DNA of 64,000 bases from Leisingera sp. ANG-Vp (GTDB lineage: Bacteria; Pseudomonadota; Alphaproteobacteria; Rhodobacterales; Rhodobacteraceae). The notes under the pieces were generated by a model. It ran no database searches, had not been told where the DNA came from, and saw nothing but the letters and a program-made list of their open reading frames with translations. Every line of letters begins with the position of its first letter. The first letter of the stretch is position 1. The stretch is taken from contig NZ_JWLD01000025.1 of the NCBI RefSeq assembly GCF_000813725.1, forward strand, positions 1-64,000, in the 5' to 3' direction. Below are positions 25,111 through 33,958 of this stretch, piece after piece. A program made the translations under genes and the position numbers.

Positions 25111-28100
25111 TCAGTTGGAAACGTAGCCCGCCACCACCTGCAGCAGCTTGAAGGCGGTCGAGGCATCATTTTCGACCACCGCCAGGAATTCCTCCTCGCC
25201 GATCCGCAGGCAGTTGAGATCAGTAGCCGCAATCATGCTCAGCGCCCGCGGCTCGTGCCGGATCAGGCCCAGCTCCCCCACCAGCCGTCCGGGGCCCACC
25301 GTAGCAATCAGCCGGTCCTCGGCACTCTCCTGCGGCAGATACAGCCCGGCCTCGCCTTCCAGGATCATATAGGCACCGTCCGAAGCCTCATCGTCCTTGA
25401 GGAACACCACTTCACCCGCCTTGGCGCCGTACCAGCGCGCTCCAAAGGCCAAAAGGCGCAGCTGGCGGCGGTTCAGGCCGGAAAACAGCTCGGTCTGCTC
25501 CAATGCCCGCAGCTTGCGGGCCAAGTCCTGGCTTGCTGCCCCGTCGCCTGCTGCAGCAGCCTGGGCTTCATCACTCACGAGACGCCCCTGGCGAAGCTCA
25601 AAGTAGACATCAAAGACATCCGGGCTTTGGAAAGCAGGCGCCAGGTAGATCAGCGTGGTCTCCGGCAGGAGCTTGCGAAGGTTCTTGTGCACCGCCACCC
25701 GGGTTTCCAGATCATAGCTCGCCATCGCTGAATCAAGGATCAGCACATCAGGCCGCTTGATGGTGGCCCGGCAGAAAGCCAGCGGCTCCGCAAAACTGGC
25801 GGCCAGCCCCTGGCCGCCCACGGCAATCGGCATGTCAAAAATCAGCTCCACCACCTGATCACGCAGGCCGTCCCGCACCATGAGGTCCGAAACGAGTTTC
25901 CGCACCTCGTCCCCCTTGGCACCGGAAGCATCGGAGATTTTGCCGAACAGGGCGTTTTCCAGAACCGTCAGGCTGGGTGCGAAACTGTCATTGGAAAACG
26001 GCACGAACCCTGCGCCCAGCGCCTTGCGCAATCCCTGCCCGTGGCTGCGGCGGAAGCCGAGGATACGCTCCATCATGCCGTCCTCGAAGGCCGGGCCGAT
26101 CTGTTCGGCGGAAATGGTGAAGGGCACGATCAGCAGTTGAGCCAGTTCTTCACGGCTTAATGCTGCCGCATTGACTTCGCCTGGCTTGTCGACAAGCGCC
26201 AGCGCCGCTTCATACGCCTCGACGTCCAGGCCAAGCTTGCGGAACAGCGGATGGGTTGTGCCGTCCATTCCGAAAATCTGCCGCAGCATCTCGACCACAT
26301 CGCGGGTCAGTGCCACCAGCCCCTCGTCCAGGCCCAGCTGCTTGAGCTGATCGAGAAACTCAGCATGGCGGTGCAGCATTTCGCCAGTCATTGCTTCCTG
26401 CGAGGCTGCAAACAGCAAGTTCTCCGCCACCGGCAGTGCCGGGTTGTAACTCTCGGCCTCCAGGAAATGCACATGGGCGTCAAGCCCAGCCTCCTGAAGC
26501 GCCTGCCGGACCGCAGGGCGCAGTTTAACAAGCTGCTCTGCCAGTTCCGCATGAGCCGAAGCATCAAATACCTGCTCGATGCCGCGGCGGAACAGAGCGG
26601 TGTCCGAACCGATCCCCTCGACCAGTTTCAGCCACCAGTCCCGCAGCTCTGCCTCGCTGGAAAAACCTGCAAGTTGCGGATCCAGCCAAGGCACATCAAA
26701 GGGGTCAGGGCTGTTGCCTGCTTTTTTGGCGATCTCAAGCTTCTGCCGGTCCCGCGGCTCGCCCTGCGGGCGCAGCCGCATCGGCATCATCACATTGTCG
26801 CCAAAAGAGCCCTGGAACAGAACCGGCCGCGAGGTGGCGTAGCCGATCCGCGCCGCGACGGTGGCCTGATGCAGCCCGCTGAGGTTCTGCTCTGCCACTG
26901 TGACCGTCCCCGCCGTGGGCAGGATTTCCCGGGTCAACAGCTCCGCCAAGGCCCGCCGGTCCTCCTCCGAGGGCGCCGAAATGCCGATCACCTGTCCTGC
27001 CGGGAAGGTCGCGCTGAGATCCTCCAGCACCAGATTGCCGTCAGTGTCGCGCACATTGACCGTATCCAGCACCACATCGCCCTTGAGCCGCCCAAGCTCC
27101 TCCGGCGCGCCGCGCATCAGGCTCTCGTCGACCATGCCTTGCGGTGCAAACCGCTCCAGGATCACCTCCCAGCGCAGGGACATGTCCTGTGTCTGATTGT
27201 AATAGGCCAGCAGTTCCTTCCACGGGCTGGCCAGATCCTTGTAGGCCGCCAAGGCCGCCACCAGCGCCCCCAGCGAGACCTTGCCCTGCAGCACCAGAAA
27301 ACCGCCCACCGCATAAAAGAAGAACGGCGTCAGCTGGGTAATGAAGTTGTTGAGGAACTTCATGAAGAACTTTTTCTGGTAGATCTCGAAGCGGATGTCG
27401 AACAGCCGCCCCAGCCGGTCGGTGATCACCGCCATCCGGTAGCGCCAGCCGCCATTGATCCGCAGCGTCGAAGCCCCCGCCGCGCTTTCGCCGATCTCGG
27501 TCGCCAGCGCCCGCACCTGCTTGATGCGTTTCTTGTTCAACAGATTGATCTGGCGCTGCAGCTTGGGAATCAGCCAGCCCTGCAGAGGAATGAGCGCTAT
27601 GGCCGCCAGCCCGAACCAAACGCTTTGCAGAAACAGGAAGAACAGGATGGTCAGCATCTGACCCGCCTGCAGCACCGGCTGGCTGACTGCATCCCCCATC
27701 AGCCCGCCCATCGGTTCGGATTCGGAGGTGACCATGGAGACCAGCTCGCCTTGGCTGACCCGCTCGAAATAGGGCTGCGGGAAGCGCAGCACCCGGGCAA
27801 TCAGCTGATAGCGGAAGCGGCGCAGCATCCGTTCGGCCAGCACCCCCTTCATGGTGTTGATCCGCATCTTCAGCAGGCCGTGGCACAATACGGCAAGCAG
27901 GAAGCCGCCGCAGAGGATCCACAGGAAGGTCAGCTGATCAAAGCTCTGCCCCAGCACCGTGATGGTCGAGGTTTCCGAGCCGATCGCGTCATTGATGATC
28001 CGCTTGGGCAGTTCCAGCGTCAGATAGAGCAGCGGGAACAGGCAGGCGGTGACCAGCAGCAGCACCAGCTGGTCGCGTTTTGAGTATTTCCAGATGAAAC

Positions 28101-28161
28101 GGAACAAAGAGCGTTCTATGGGAAAGCTCCATAAATGGCGGCTTCGGATATGGGCTGACAT
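25111..28161 (-). CDS. ABC transporter-like membrane protein with degenerate ATPase and C-terminal cNMP-binding domain
   Basis: 1016 residues. Residues about 25-320 form an exporter-type ABC membrane domain (six helices, long cytoplasmic loops). From about 362 an ABC ATPase-like domain begins (VVLDTVNVRD, GQVIGISAPSEEDRR), but the P-loop lacks GxxGxGK(S/T). The Walker B-like DVLILDSA (about 805-812) lacks the catalytic Glu, and the signature is replaced by GGQGLAASF. About 330 residues are inserted between the Q-loop-like FQGSFGDN (about 449) and that signature. Residues about 890-1010 look like a cyclic-nucleotide-binding domain (KDDEASDGAYMILEGEAGLY, VGELGLIRHEPRA). Probably non-hydrolysing or regulatory. 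Substrate unknown. Confidence 0.8.
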   Translation of the reverse strand: MSAHIRSRHLWSFPIERSLFRFIWKYSKRDQLVLLLVTACLFPLLYLTLELPKRIINDAIGSETSTITVLGQSFDQLTFLWILCGGFLLAVLCHGLLKMRINTMKGVLAERMLRRFRYQLIARVLRFPQPYFERVSQGELVSMVTSESEPMGGLMGDAVSQPVLQAGQMLTILFFLFLQSVWFGLAAIALIPLQGWLIPKLQRQINLLNKKRIKQVRALATEIGESAAGASTLRINGGWRYRMAVITDRLGRLFDIRFEIYQKKFFMKFLNNFITQLTPFFFYAVGGFLVLQGKVSLGALVAALAAYKDLASPWKELLAYYNQTQDMSLRWEVILERFAPQGMVDESLMRGAPEELGRLKGDVVLDTVNVRDTDGNLVLEDLSATFPAGQVIGISAPSEEDRRALAELLTREILPTAGTVTVAEQNLSGLHQATVAARIGYATSRPVLFQGSFGDNVMMPMRLRPQGEPRDRQKLEIAKKAGNSPDPFDVPWLDPQLAGFSSEAELRDWWLKLVEGIGSDTALFRRGIEQVFDASAHAELAEQLVKLRPAVRQALQEAGLDAHVHFLEAESYNPALPVAENLLFAASQEAMTGEMLHRHAEFLDQLKQLGLDEGLVALTRDVVEMLRQIFGMDGTTHPLFRKLGLDVEAYEAALALVDKPGEVNAAALSREELAQLLIVPFTISAEQIGPAFEDGMMERILGFRRSHGQGLRKALGAGFVPFSNDSFAPSLTVLENALFGKISDASGAKGDEVRKLVSDLMVRDGLRDQVVELIFDMPIAVGGQGLAASFAEPLAFCRATIKRPDVLILDSAMASYDLETRVAVHKNLRKLLPETTLIYLAPAFQSPDVFDVYFELRQGRLVSDEAQAAAAGDGAASQDLARKLRALEQTELFSGLNRRQLRLLAFGARWYGAKAGEVVFLKDDEASDGAYMILEGEAGLYLPQESAEDRLIATVGPGRLVGELGLIRHEPRALSMIAATDLNCLRIGEEEFLAVVENDASTAFKLLQVVAGYVSN

Positions 28162-28303
28162 ATGGGTAGCGCGGATTGGCAGCTACAGGCAATGGGCAGA
28201 AACCTGCCTCGTCCCGTTGCGGCACCCTGCCGGCACAGCATTTGCCAGACGGTGAAAAATCCGTAAGGTTCCAGCACCGTACACTTGCTGGAGGTCATTC
28301 GGT

Positions 28304-28696
28304 TTGCCTGAATACGTCGGTTCCGTCCTGCTGCTGCTCTGCGCCCTGCAGGTCAAGCATCTGTTTGCCGACTTCTTTCTGCAAACGCCGAAAATGCTGT
28401 CCGGCCGCTGCGCCTATGCGCATATGGGGCGCGCCCAGCACGCCGGCGTGCATATCATCGGCTCGGCCATCGTGTTTGCCCTGTTCAGCGCGCCGGTGAT
28501 GTTTATTCTGGTGCTGGCGGTGCTGGAGTGGATTGTCCATTTCCACATCGATTTCGGCAAAGCCCGCTACTCCGAGGTGAAAAAACTGAACCCGCAGCAG
28601 GCGCGGTTCTGGCAGGCAATGGGCTCGGACCAGATGCTGCATCAGCTTACCTACATCGCAATGGCCTGGGCCTGGGTGAAATACGCCGCGATGTAA
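28304..28696 (+). CDS. DUF3307 domain membrane protein
   Basis: 130 residues from a TTG with a GGAGG site about 9 bases upstream. It is hydrophobic, with perhaps three or four membrane segments. It contains the family-like pattern VKHLFADFFLQT near the start and HAGVHIIGSA plus WIVHFHIDFGKA later, which fits DUF3307. Function unknown. It is transcribed divergently from the ABC-like gene across a 142-base gap and is followed by the palindromic element at 28724-28809. Confidence 0.78.
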   Translation: MPEYVGSVLLLLCALQVKHLFADFFLQTPKMLSGRCAYAHMGRAQHAGVHIIGSAIVFALFSAPVMFILVLAVLEWIVHFHIDFGKARYSEVKKLNPQQARFWQAMGSDQMLHQLTYIAMAWAWVKYAAM

Positions 28697-28723
28697 GACA
28701 CTGGGGCCAGCCCCCAGACCCCT

Positions 28724-28809
28724 GGAGTACTTCCGGCAAGATGAAAAGGCGGGCAGCTGCTTCGCCTTGCTTCAAGTACTCCCGCCGGAGGCATGCGCCG
28801 CAAGGCGCA
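28724..28809. repeat. Intergenic palindromic element
   Basis: GGAGTACTT (28724-28732) is the reverse complement of AAGTACTCC (28774-28782), giving a long stem-loop, and a small hairpin TGCGCC/GGCGCA (28794-28809) follows. The segment TTCAAGTACTCCCGCCGGAG (28771-28790) recurs with one change at 41272-41291. It lies between two convergent genes. Confidence 0.65.
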
Positions 28810-28813
28810 ACTC

Positions 28814-29272
28814 CTAAGATACCACAGGCCGATCCCGCTTGATGGTTCGCAGCACCACATTGGTCTGGGCGCTGGCAACTGCCGGCAGGCGGAACAGGAA
28901 ATCCTCCAGGAACCGGTTGTAGGCCTCCAGATCCGGCGCCAGAACCCGAAGGTGGTAATCAGCCTGTCCGGTGGTGGCATAGCACTCCTGAACCAGCGGG
29001 CTGGTCTCCACTGCCCGGATGAACTCAACCAGCTTGTCCGGGTCGTGGCGCGTCAGGTGCACATGCACCAGCGCCTGAAATCCCAGCCCCATCGCTGGCG
29101 CATTCACCACCGCGCCATAGCGCTCGATGATACCGGCCTCCTCCAGCGCCCGCACCCGGCGCCACAGAGCCGAAGACGACATGCCCACAGCCTCGGCCAG
29201 ATCTGCATTTGAAATGCGGGAATCTTCCTGCAGCAGGGTCAGAATGCGGCGGTCACGGTCGTCGAGCTTCAT
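28814..29272 (-). CDS. Lrp/AsnC-family transcriptional regulator
   Basis: 152 residues starting at MKLDDRDRRILTLLQEDSRI; 27 further open codons upstream are not conserved-looking. The N-terminal helix-turn-helix (ISNADLAEAVGMSSSALWRRVRAL) and C-terminal RAM ligand-binding domain (VQECYATTGQADYHLRVLAPD) are typical. It is divergent from the indolepyruvate ferredoxin oxidoreductase gene with a 147-base gap, so it probably controls that gene in response to an amino acid. Confidence 0.9.
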   Translation of the reverse strand: MKLDDRDRRILTLLQEDSRISNADLAEAVGMSSSALWRRVRALEEAGIIERYGAVVNAPAMGLGFQALVHVHLTRHDPDKLVEFIRAVETSPLVQECYATTGQADYHLRVLAPDLEAYNRFLEDFLFRLPAVASAQTNVVLRTIKRDRPVVS

Positions 29273-29419
29273 GATACGGTCCAAATTTTCAGAATGCCGT
29301 GTCTGATCGGGTAATCTAACCATAAATCTCCGCAAAACCAGCAACAGGGGCAAATCTTTTCAGGCTTTGAGGATTATTCTTCCGGAAAACACGACTTTGC
29401 CCGCAAGGATCCGCCCGCG

Positions 29420-32400
29420 ATGACCAAGCTGAGCCACGATTTCCGCAGCTACAAACTGGACGACCGTTACGACATGACCAAGGGCCGGGTGTTCCTGACC
29501 GGGACCCAGGCGCTGGCCCGGATCATGCTGGACCAGGCCCGCCGCGACCGCGAGAGCGGGCTGAACACCGCAGGCTTTGTCTCGGGCTACCGCGGCTCGC
29601 CCCTGGGCGGCGTCGATCTGGAATTCTGGCGCGCGCAGGAGCGGATGCAGGCGAACCGGATCAAGTTCATGCCGGCGGTGAACGAGGATCTGGGGGCAAC
29701 GGCTGTCCTGGGCGCGCAGCAGGCGGTGCTGGACCCGCACTGCGAGGTCGAGGGCGTGTTTTCCATGTGGTACGGCAAGGGCCCCGGCGTCGACCGCTCC
29801 GGCGATGCGCTGAAGCATGGCAACGCCTATGGCTCCTCGCAAAAGGGCGGCGTGCTGGTGGTGGCGGGCGATGACCACGGCTGCGTCAGCTCCTCAATGC
29901 CGCATCAGTCGGATGCCGCATTCCTGGCCTGGTTCATGCCTGTCCTGAACCCGGCGGATGTGTCCGAATACCTGACTTTCGGCGAATACGGCTTTGCCCT
30001 GTCGCGCTACTCCGGCACCTGGGTGGGGTTCAAGGCGGTCTCGGAAACCGTGGAAAGCGCCCGTTCGGTCGAGCTGTGCCCGGACCGCAAGTTCATCTAC
30101 CCGGAGCTGCCGGACTATCCCGGCGGGCTGCATATCCGCCGCGCCGACCTGCCCTCGCCCGAGATTGAGACCCGCATCCATGCCAAGCTCGACGCGGTGC
30201 GCGCCTTTGCCGAAGCCAATCCGATCGACAAACGGATCTATGACATCAAGGAAGCGCGCTTTGGCTTTGTCTCCACCGGCAAGGGGCATCTGGACCTGAT
30301 GGAGGCGCTGCGGCTTCTGGGTCTGGACGAGGCCGCCTGCCGCCGCCTGGGGATCGACATCTACAAGGTCGGGATGGTCTGGCCGCTGGACCGCACCGAT
30401 GCGCTGCGGTTTGTACGCGGCAAAGAGGAAGTGCTGGTTGTCGAGGAAAAGCGCGGTATCATCGAAAGCCAGTTCAAGGAGAACTTCTACGACTGGCCCG
30501 GCAGCAAGCCGGAGAAGATGGTCGGCAAATACGACAGCCAGGGCAAACCGCTGATCCCCTGGACCGGGGAGCTGAGCCCGCTCTTGCTGGCGCCCATCGT
30601 GGCGGCGCGGCTGGACAAGTTCTTCCCCGGGGAGAACCTGCCCGCCAAGGCCGCCGCGCTGACAGCTGAACCACCCAAGGCGCTGAACGTGCCCGGCGCC
30701 ACCCGAACGCCCTATTTCTGTTCGGGCTGCCCGCATAACTCCTCGACCAAACTGCCGGAGGGGTCCAAGGCGTTCTCCGGCATCGGCTGCCATGTGATGG
30801 CCAGCTGGATGGACCGGGAGACGGCAGGCTATGCGCAGATGGGCGGCGAAGGCGTGCCCTGGACCGTGGCCTCGCAATTCAACGGCAACAAGCATGTGTT
30901 CCAGAACCTCGGCGAAGGCACCTGGTATCACTCGGGTTCTTTGGCGATCCGCCAGGCGGTCGCGGCCGGAACAAACATCACCTACAAGATCCTCTACAAT
31001 GACGCGGTAGCGATGACCGGCGGCCAGCCGGTGGACGGACCCGTCTCAGTCCACGGCATCGCCCAGACCTGCCGCGCCGAGGGGGTTGAGCGGATCGCCC
31101 TGATCTCGGACGACATCGGCAAATTCATCCACGGGGACTTCCCGCGCGGCACCACCTTCCACGACCGTGCCGAGCTGGACACCGTGCAGCGCGAGCTGCG
31201 CGATACCCCCGGTGTCACCGTGCTGATCTATGAGCAGACCTGCGCCACCGAGAAACGACGCCGCCGCAAACGCGGCAAGATGGAAGACCCCAAGCGGTTT
31301 GCCTTCATCAACGATCTGGTCTGCGAGGGCTGCGGCGACTGCTCGGTGGAAAGCAACTGCCTGAGCGTGGAGCCGAAGGAGACGCCCTTTGGCCGCAAGC
31401 GCAAGATCAACCTCAGCTCCTGCAACAAGGATTTCTCCTGCCTGAACGGATTCTGCCCCTCCTTTGTCACTGTCGAAGGCGCCACCCGGCGCAAGAAGAA
31501 ACCTGCGGGGCTTGATGCGGCTCAGTTGACCGCCAAGCTGCCCGCCCCCGAATTGCCATCCCTCGCGGAGCCGTTCGACCTGCTGGTCACCGGTGTTGGC
31601 GGCACCGGCGTTGTCACTGTCGGCGCGCTGATCACAATGGCAGCGCATCTGGAGGGCAAAGGCGCCAGCGTGCTGGATTTCACCGGCTTTGCCCAGAAGT
31701 TCGGCACTGTTCTCAGCTACATCCGCCTGTCCAAGGAACCGGAAACCCTCAATCAGGTGCGCATTGATCAGGGCGGCGCCGATGCCGTCATCGGCTGCGA
31801 CGTGGTGGTGAGCTCGGCGCCCAAGGCCTCGGTGCATTACCGCCATGGCACCAAAGTGGTGCTGAACCGGGCGGAGATGCCAACCGGCGACCTGGTGCTG
31901 CGCCGCGATGCCGACCTGATGGCCGGGGTGCGGGAACAGACCATCGCAGAAGCGGTGGGTCCGCAGAACCTGTCAGGCTTCAACGCCAACGAGGCAGCAG
32001 AGGAGATGCTGGGCGATGCGGTGCTGGCCAATGTGATGATGCTGGGCTTTGCCTGGCAGAAGGGGCTGGTGCCGGTCAGCGCCGGTGCTTTGGATCAGGC
32101 GATTGAGCTGAATGGGGTCGCGGTCGAAAAGAACCGCCTGGCTTTTGCAATCGGCCGGGCAATGGCGGCAGACCCGCATTTGGTTTCCGGCCACTACGAG
32201 GAAATGCCTGAAAAGACAGAAACGCTCGACGCGCTGATCGAACGGCGCGCCACCTTCCTCACCGGCTATCAGAACATGGCCTATGCCGGGCGCTTCACCA
32301 GCGCCTTGAAGCGCTTCCGTGAGAATGTGCCGGAAGATGCCCGGGACGAGCTGACGGCAGCCGCCGCAAAATCACTGTTCAAACTGATGGCCTACAAGGA

Positions 32401-32842
32401 CGAGCTCGAAGTCGCCCGGCTGCTGACCAGCGAATCCTTCCGGCATCAGCTGGAGGATGAATTCGAGGGTGATTTCAGCGTGAAGTACCATCTCGCCCCG
32501 CCGCTGCTGAACTGGAAGCGGGATGCGCGGGGGCGCCCCGCCAAACGCGCCTTTGGCGCCTGGCTGCGGCCCGCGATGAACGTGCTGGCCAAAGGAAAAA
32601 GCCTGCGCGGTTCCGCCTTCAACCCCTTTGGCTACCACGAAGAGGCAAGGCTCCACCGGGAATTGCTGGCGTGGTTTGAGACCGCTTTGGACACTGTCGC
32701 CGGCCGGTACAGCGCGGAGACCCGAGACGTCTGCCTGAACATCCTGCAGGCGCCGATGGAAATCCGCGGCTACGGGCCCGTGCGCATGAAAGCAGCGCGG
32801 GAAGTGCGGGCCAAAGCTGAGGAACTGCTCGCCAGACTCTAG
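29420..32842 (+). CDS. Indolepyruvate ferredoxin oxidoreductase, fused subunits
   Basis: 1140 residues. This is the fused alpha/gamma form of the thiamine-diphosphate enzyme that oxidatively decarboxylates aryl- (and possibly branched-chain) 2-oxo acids to acyl-CoA with ferredoxin. The N-terminal pyrimidine-binding part begins GRVFLTGTQALARI with GYRGSPLGGVD. The central TPP/Fe-S region has CSGCPHNSST. A ferredoxin-type cluster motif is CEGCGDCSVESNC, and the gamma domain shows VTGVGGTGVVTVG. It likely serves phenylalanine/tyrosine/tryptophan breakdown under divergent Lrp/AsnC control. Only 2 bases separate its stop from the convergent TetR gene. Confidence 0.92.
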   Translation: MTKLSHDFRSYKLDDRYDMTKGRVFLTGTQALARIMLDQARRDRESGLNTAGFVSGYRGSPLGGVDLEFWRAQERMQANRIKFMPAVNEDLGATAVLGAQQAVLDPHCEVEGVFSMWYGKGPGVDRSGDALKHGNAYGSSQKGGVLVVAGDDHGCVSSSMPHQSDAAFLAWFMPVLNPADVSEYLTFGEYGFALSRYSGTWVGFKAVSETVESARSVELCPDRKFIYPELPDYPGGLHIRRADLPSPEIETRIHAKLDAVRAFAEANPIDKRIYDIKEARFGFVSTGKGHLDLMEALRLLGLDEAACRRLGIDIYKVGMVWPLDRTDALRFVRGKEEVLVVEEKRGIIESQFKENFYDWPGSKPEKMVGKYDSQGKPLIPWTGELSPLLLAPIVAARLDKFFPGENLPAKAAALTAEPPKALNVPGATRTPYFCSGCPHNSSTKLPEGSKAFSGIGCHVMASWMDRETAGYAQMGGEGVPWTVASQFNGNKHVFQNLGEGTWYHSGSLAIRQAVAAGTNITYKILYNDAVAMTGGQPVDGPVSVHGIAQTCRAEGVERIALISDDIGKFIHGDFPRGTTFHDRAELDTVQRELRDTPGVTVLIYEQTCATEKRRRRKRGKMEDPKRFAFINDLVCEGCGDCSVESNCLSVEPKETPFGRKRKINLSSCNKDFSCLNGFCPSFVTVEGATRRKKKPAGLDAAQLTAKLPAPELPSLAEPFDLLVTGVGGTGVVTVGALITMAAHLEGKGASVLDFTGFAQKFGTVLSYIRLSKEPETLNQVRIDQGGADAVIGCDVVVSSAPKASVHYRHGTKVVLNRAEMPTGDLVLRRDADLMAGVREQTIAEAVGPQNLSGFNANEAAEEMLGDAVLANVMMLGFAWQKGLVPVSAGALDQAIELNGVAVEKNRLAFAIGRAMAADPHLVSGHYEEMPEKTETLDALIERRATFLTGYQNMAYAGRFTSALKRFRENVPEDARDELTAAAAKSLFKLMAYKDELEVARLLTSESFRHQLEDEFEGDFSVKYHLAPPLLNWKRDARGRPAKRAFGAWLRPAMNVLAKGKSLRGSAFNPFGYHEEARLHRELLAWFETALDTVAGRYSAETRDVCLNILQAPMEIRGYGPVRMKAAREVRAKAEELLARL

Positions 32843-32844
32843 GT

Positions 32845-33510
32845 TCAGACGTCCCAGTGCTGCTTGGTAAACTCGGTAAAGGCCTCCATCTCCTCAGGCA
32901 GCGGTTCACGCCCAGTGAACACCTTGAGGTATTCCGGCGTCACTTCCAGGCGGTGGGCATGACTCTCATTCGGGTCGGCCATGTCGTAGCCCAGCTGCAT
33001 GTAATAAAGCACCTTGGCGCGGGTCATTGCCTCGCGCTCAGCGTAGCCGTAGCGTTCGAACATGCCTGTCAGCGCTTCGACCCTGCGGCTGTCAGAGCGG
33101 TCCAGCAGGCTGCGCACCTTCCCCGAGCGCCGCGACCAGTCGCGCACTGCGAAGTCCAGCGCGGTGTTGAACAGATTCGGGTTGGTGATGCAGTGGAACA
33201 CGTTCAGCACCGCGCCAGTGATTGTTTTGGCCGGCGCCTCGGCCTGGCGCACCATGCCGGCGGTGTTGGTCTGCTCCCAGGTTTTCAGAAGCGCATCCAA
33301 TAGATCCTGGCGCGACTTGAAATACCAGTAAAAGGACGAGCGCGACACCTGCATCCGCTCGGCCAGCGCCAGCACCTTCACCTGCTCCACCCCGTCCGAG
33401 ATCAGCACGTCCATCGCCACATTCAGCCAGTCGTTGCGGGTGACCTTGATATTGCCTACCAGCGGCTCGGCCTCCGGATCGTCCCGGTGCAGTACAGGTT
33501 TTTGCGCCAT
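32845..33510 (-). CDS. TetR/AcrR-family transcriptional regulator
   Basis: 221 residues from MAQKPVLHRDD, chosen for its AAAGGCGG ribosome site; 70 further open codons upstream are not convincing. The N-terminal helix-turn-helix is clear (VKVLALAERMQVSRSSFYWYFKSRQDLLDALL). The C-terminal half is the helical ligand domain of TetR proteins with no recognisable ligand signature. It is divergent from the peptide-type ABC operon across about 450 bases and may regulate it. Confidence 0.87.
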   Translation of the reverse strand: MAQKPVLHRDDPEAEPLVGNIKVTRNDWLNVAMDVLISDGVEQVKVLALAERMQVSRSSFYWYFKSRQDLLDALLKTWEQTNTAGMVRQAEAPAKTITGAVLNVFHCITNPNLFNTALDFAVRDWSRRSGKVRSLLDRSDSRRVEALTGMFERYGYAEREAMTRAKVLYYMQLGYDMADPNESHAHRLEVTPEYLKVFTGREPLPEEMEAFTEFTKQHWDV

Positions 33511-33958
33511 TTGCCGCCTTTCGCTTTTATCGCTTCCCGCCGTCATCCTAGGAGCGCCAGCGCGCGGCGCCAACATGGCAATCCCGCCAGCCCGCAAATC
33601 AAGTGGCGGCCAGGCCACAGCGGCCTTCTCGCTCCTCTGCCGGGAATGACCCCTTGGCGCACAACCGCTAGCTGCGCAGCGGGGAATGGAACCTATAACC
33701 GCCACGCGGATGTTATCCATTGTGAACTTGCCCTATGACCTAGGCTGGAAACCGTCACAAAACTGGTACGCAGGCTGGTTAGCAGGCCGACGCGCGCGCT
33801 CTGCTGCAGCTCCCAGGCCGTTCACATTTCCCTTGTGCCGCGGGCATCTGGCCAAATGGGGTTTGACTAAACGGCGCCGGTCGCGCGAAGGTGAGGCAAA
33901 AAACAGGGGAAAACACGATCTCATGAACGCCGTGAACCAGCCGGGCGGGCAAAACTGA
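33511..33958. promoter_or_regulatory. Intergenic region between TetR gene and ABC operon, with a short upstream ORF
   Basis: About 450 bases should hold divergent promoters; I see no clear -35/-10 pair. An 11-codon ORF (33923-33958, reading MNAVNQPGGQN) ends in TGA directly abutting the ATG of the ABC ATPase gene, which itself has only a weak GGGCGGG site. It may couple translation. The longer frame containing it (from 33686) has no protein-like features. Confidence 0.4.

Noticed and set aside
26251-28083. 610-codon open frame on the plus strand opposite the ABC-like gene
   Set aside because: It is the antisense shadow of a clearly coding 1016-residue gene, has a His/Gln-rich composition with no domain, and no ribosome site.
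29894-30931. 345-codon minus-strand ORF opposite the indolepyruvate oxidoreductase gene
   Set aside because: Antisense to conserved TPP-enzyme sequence with no motif of its own.
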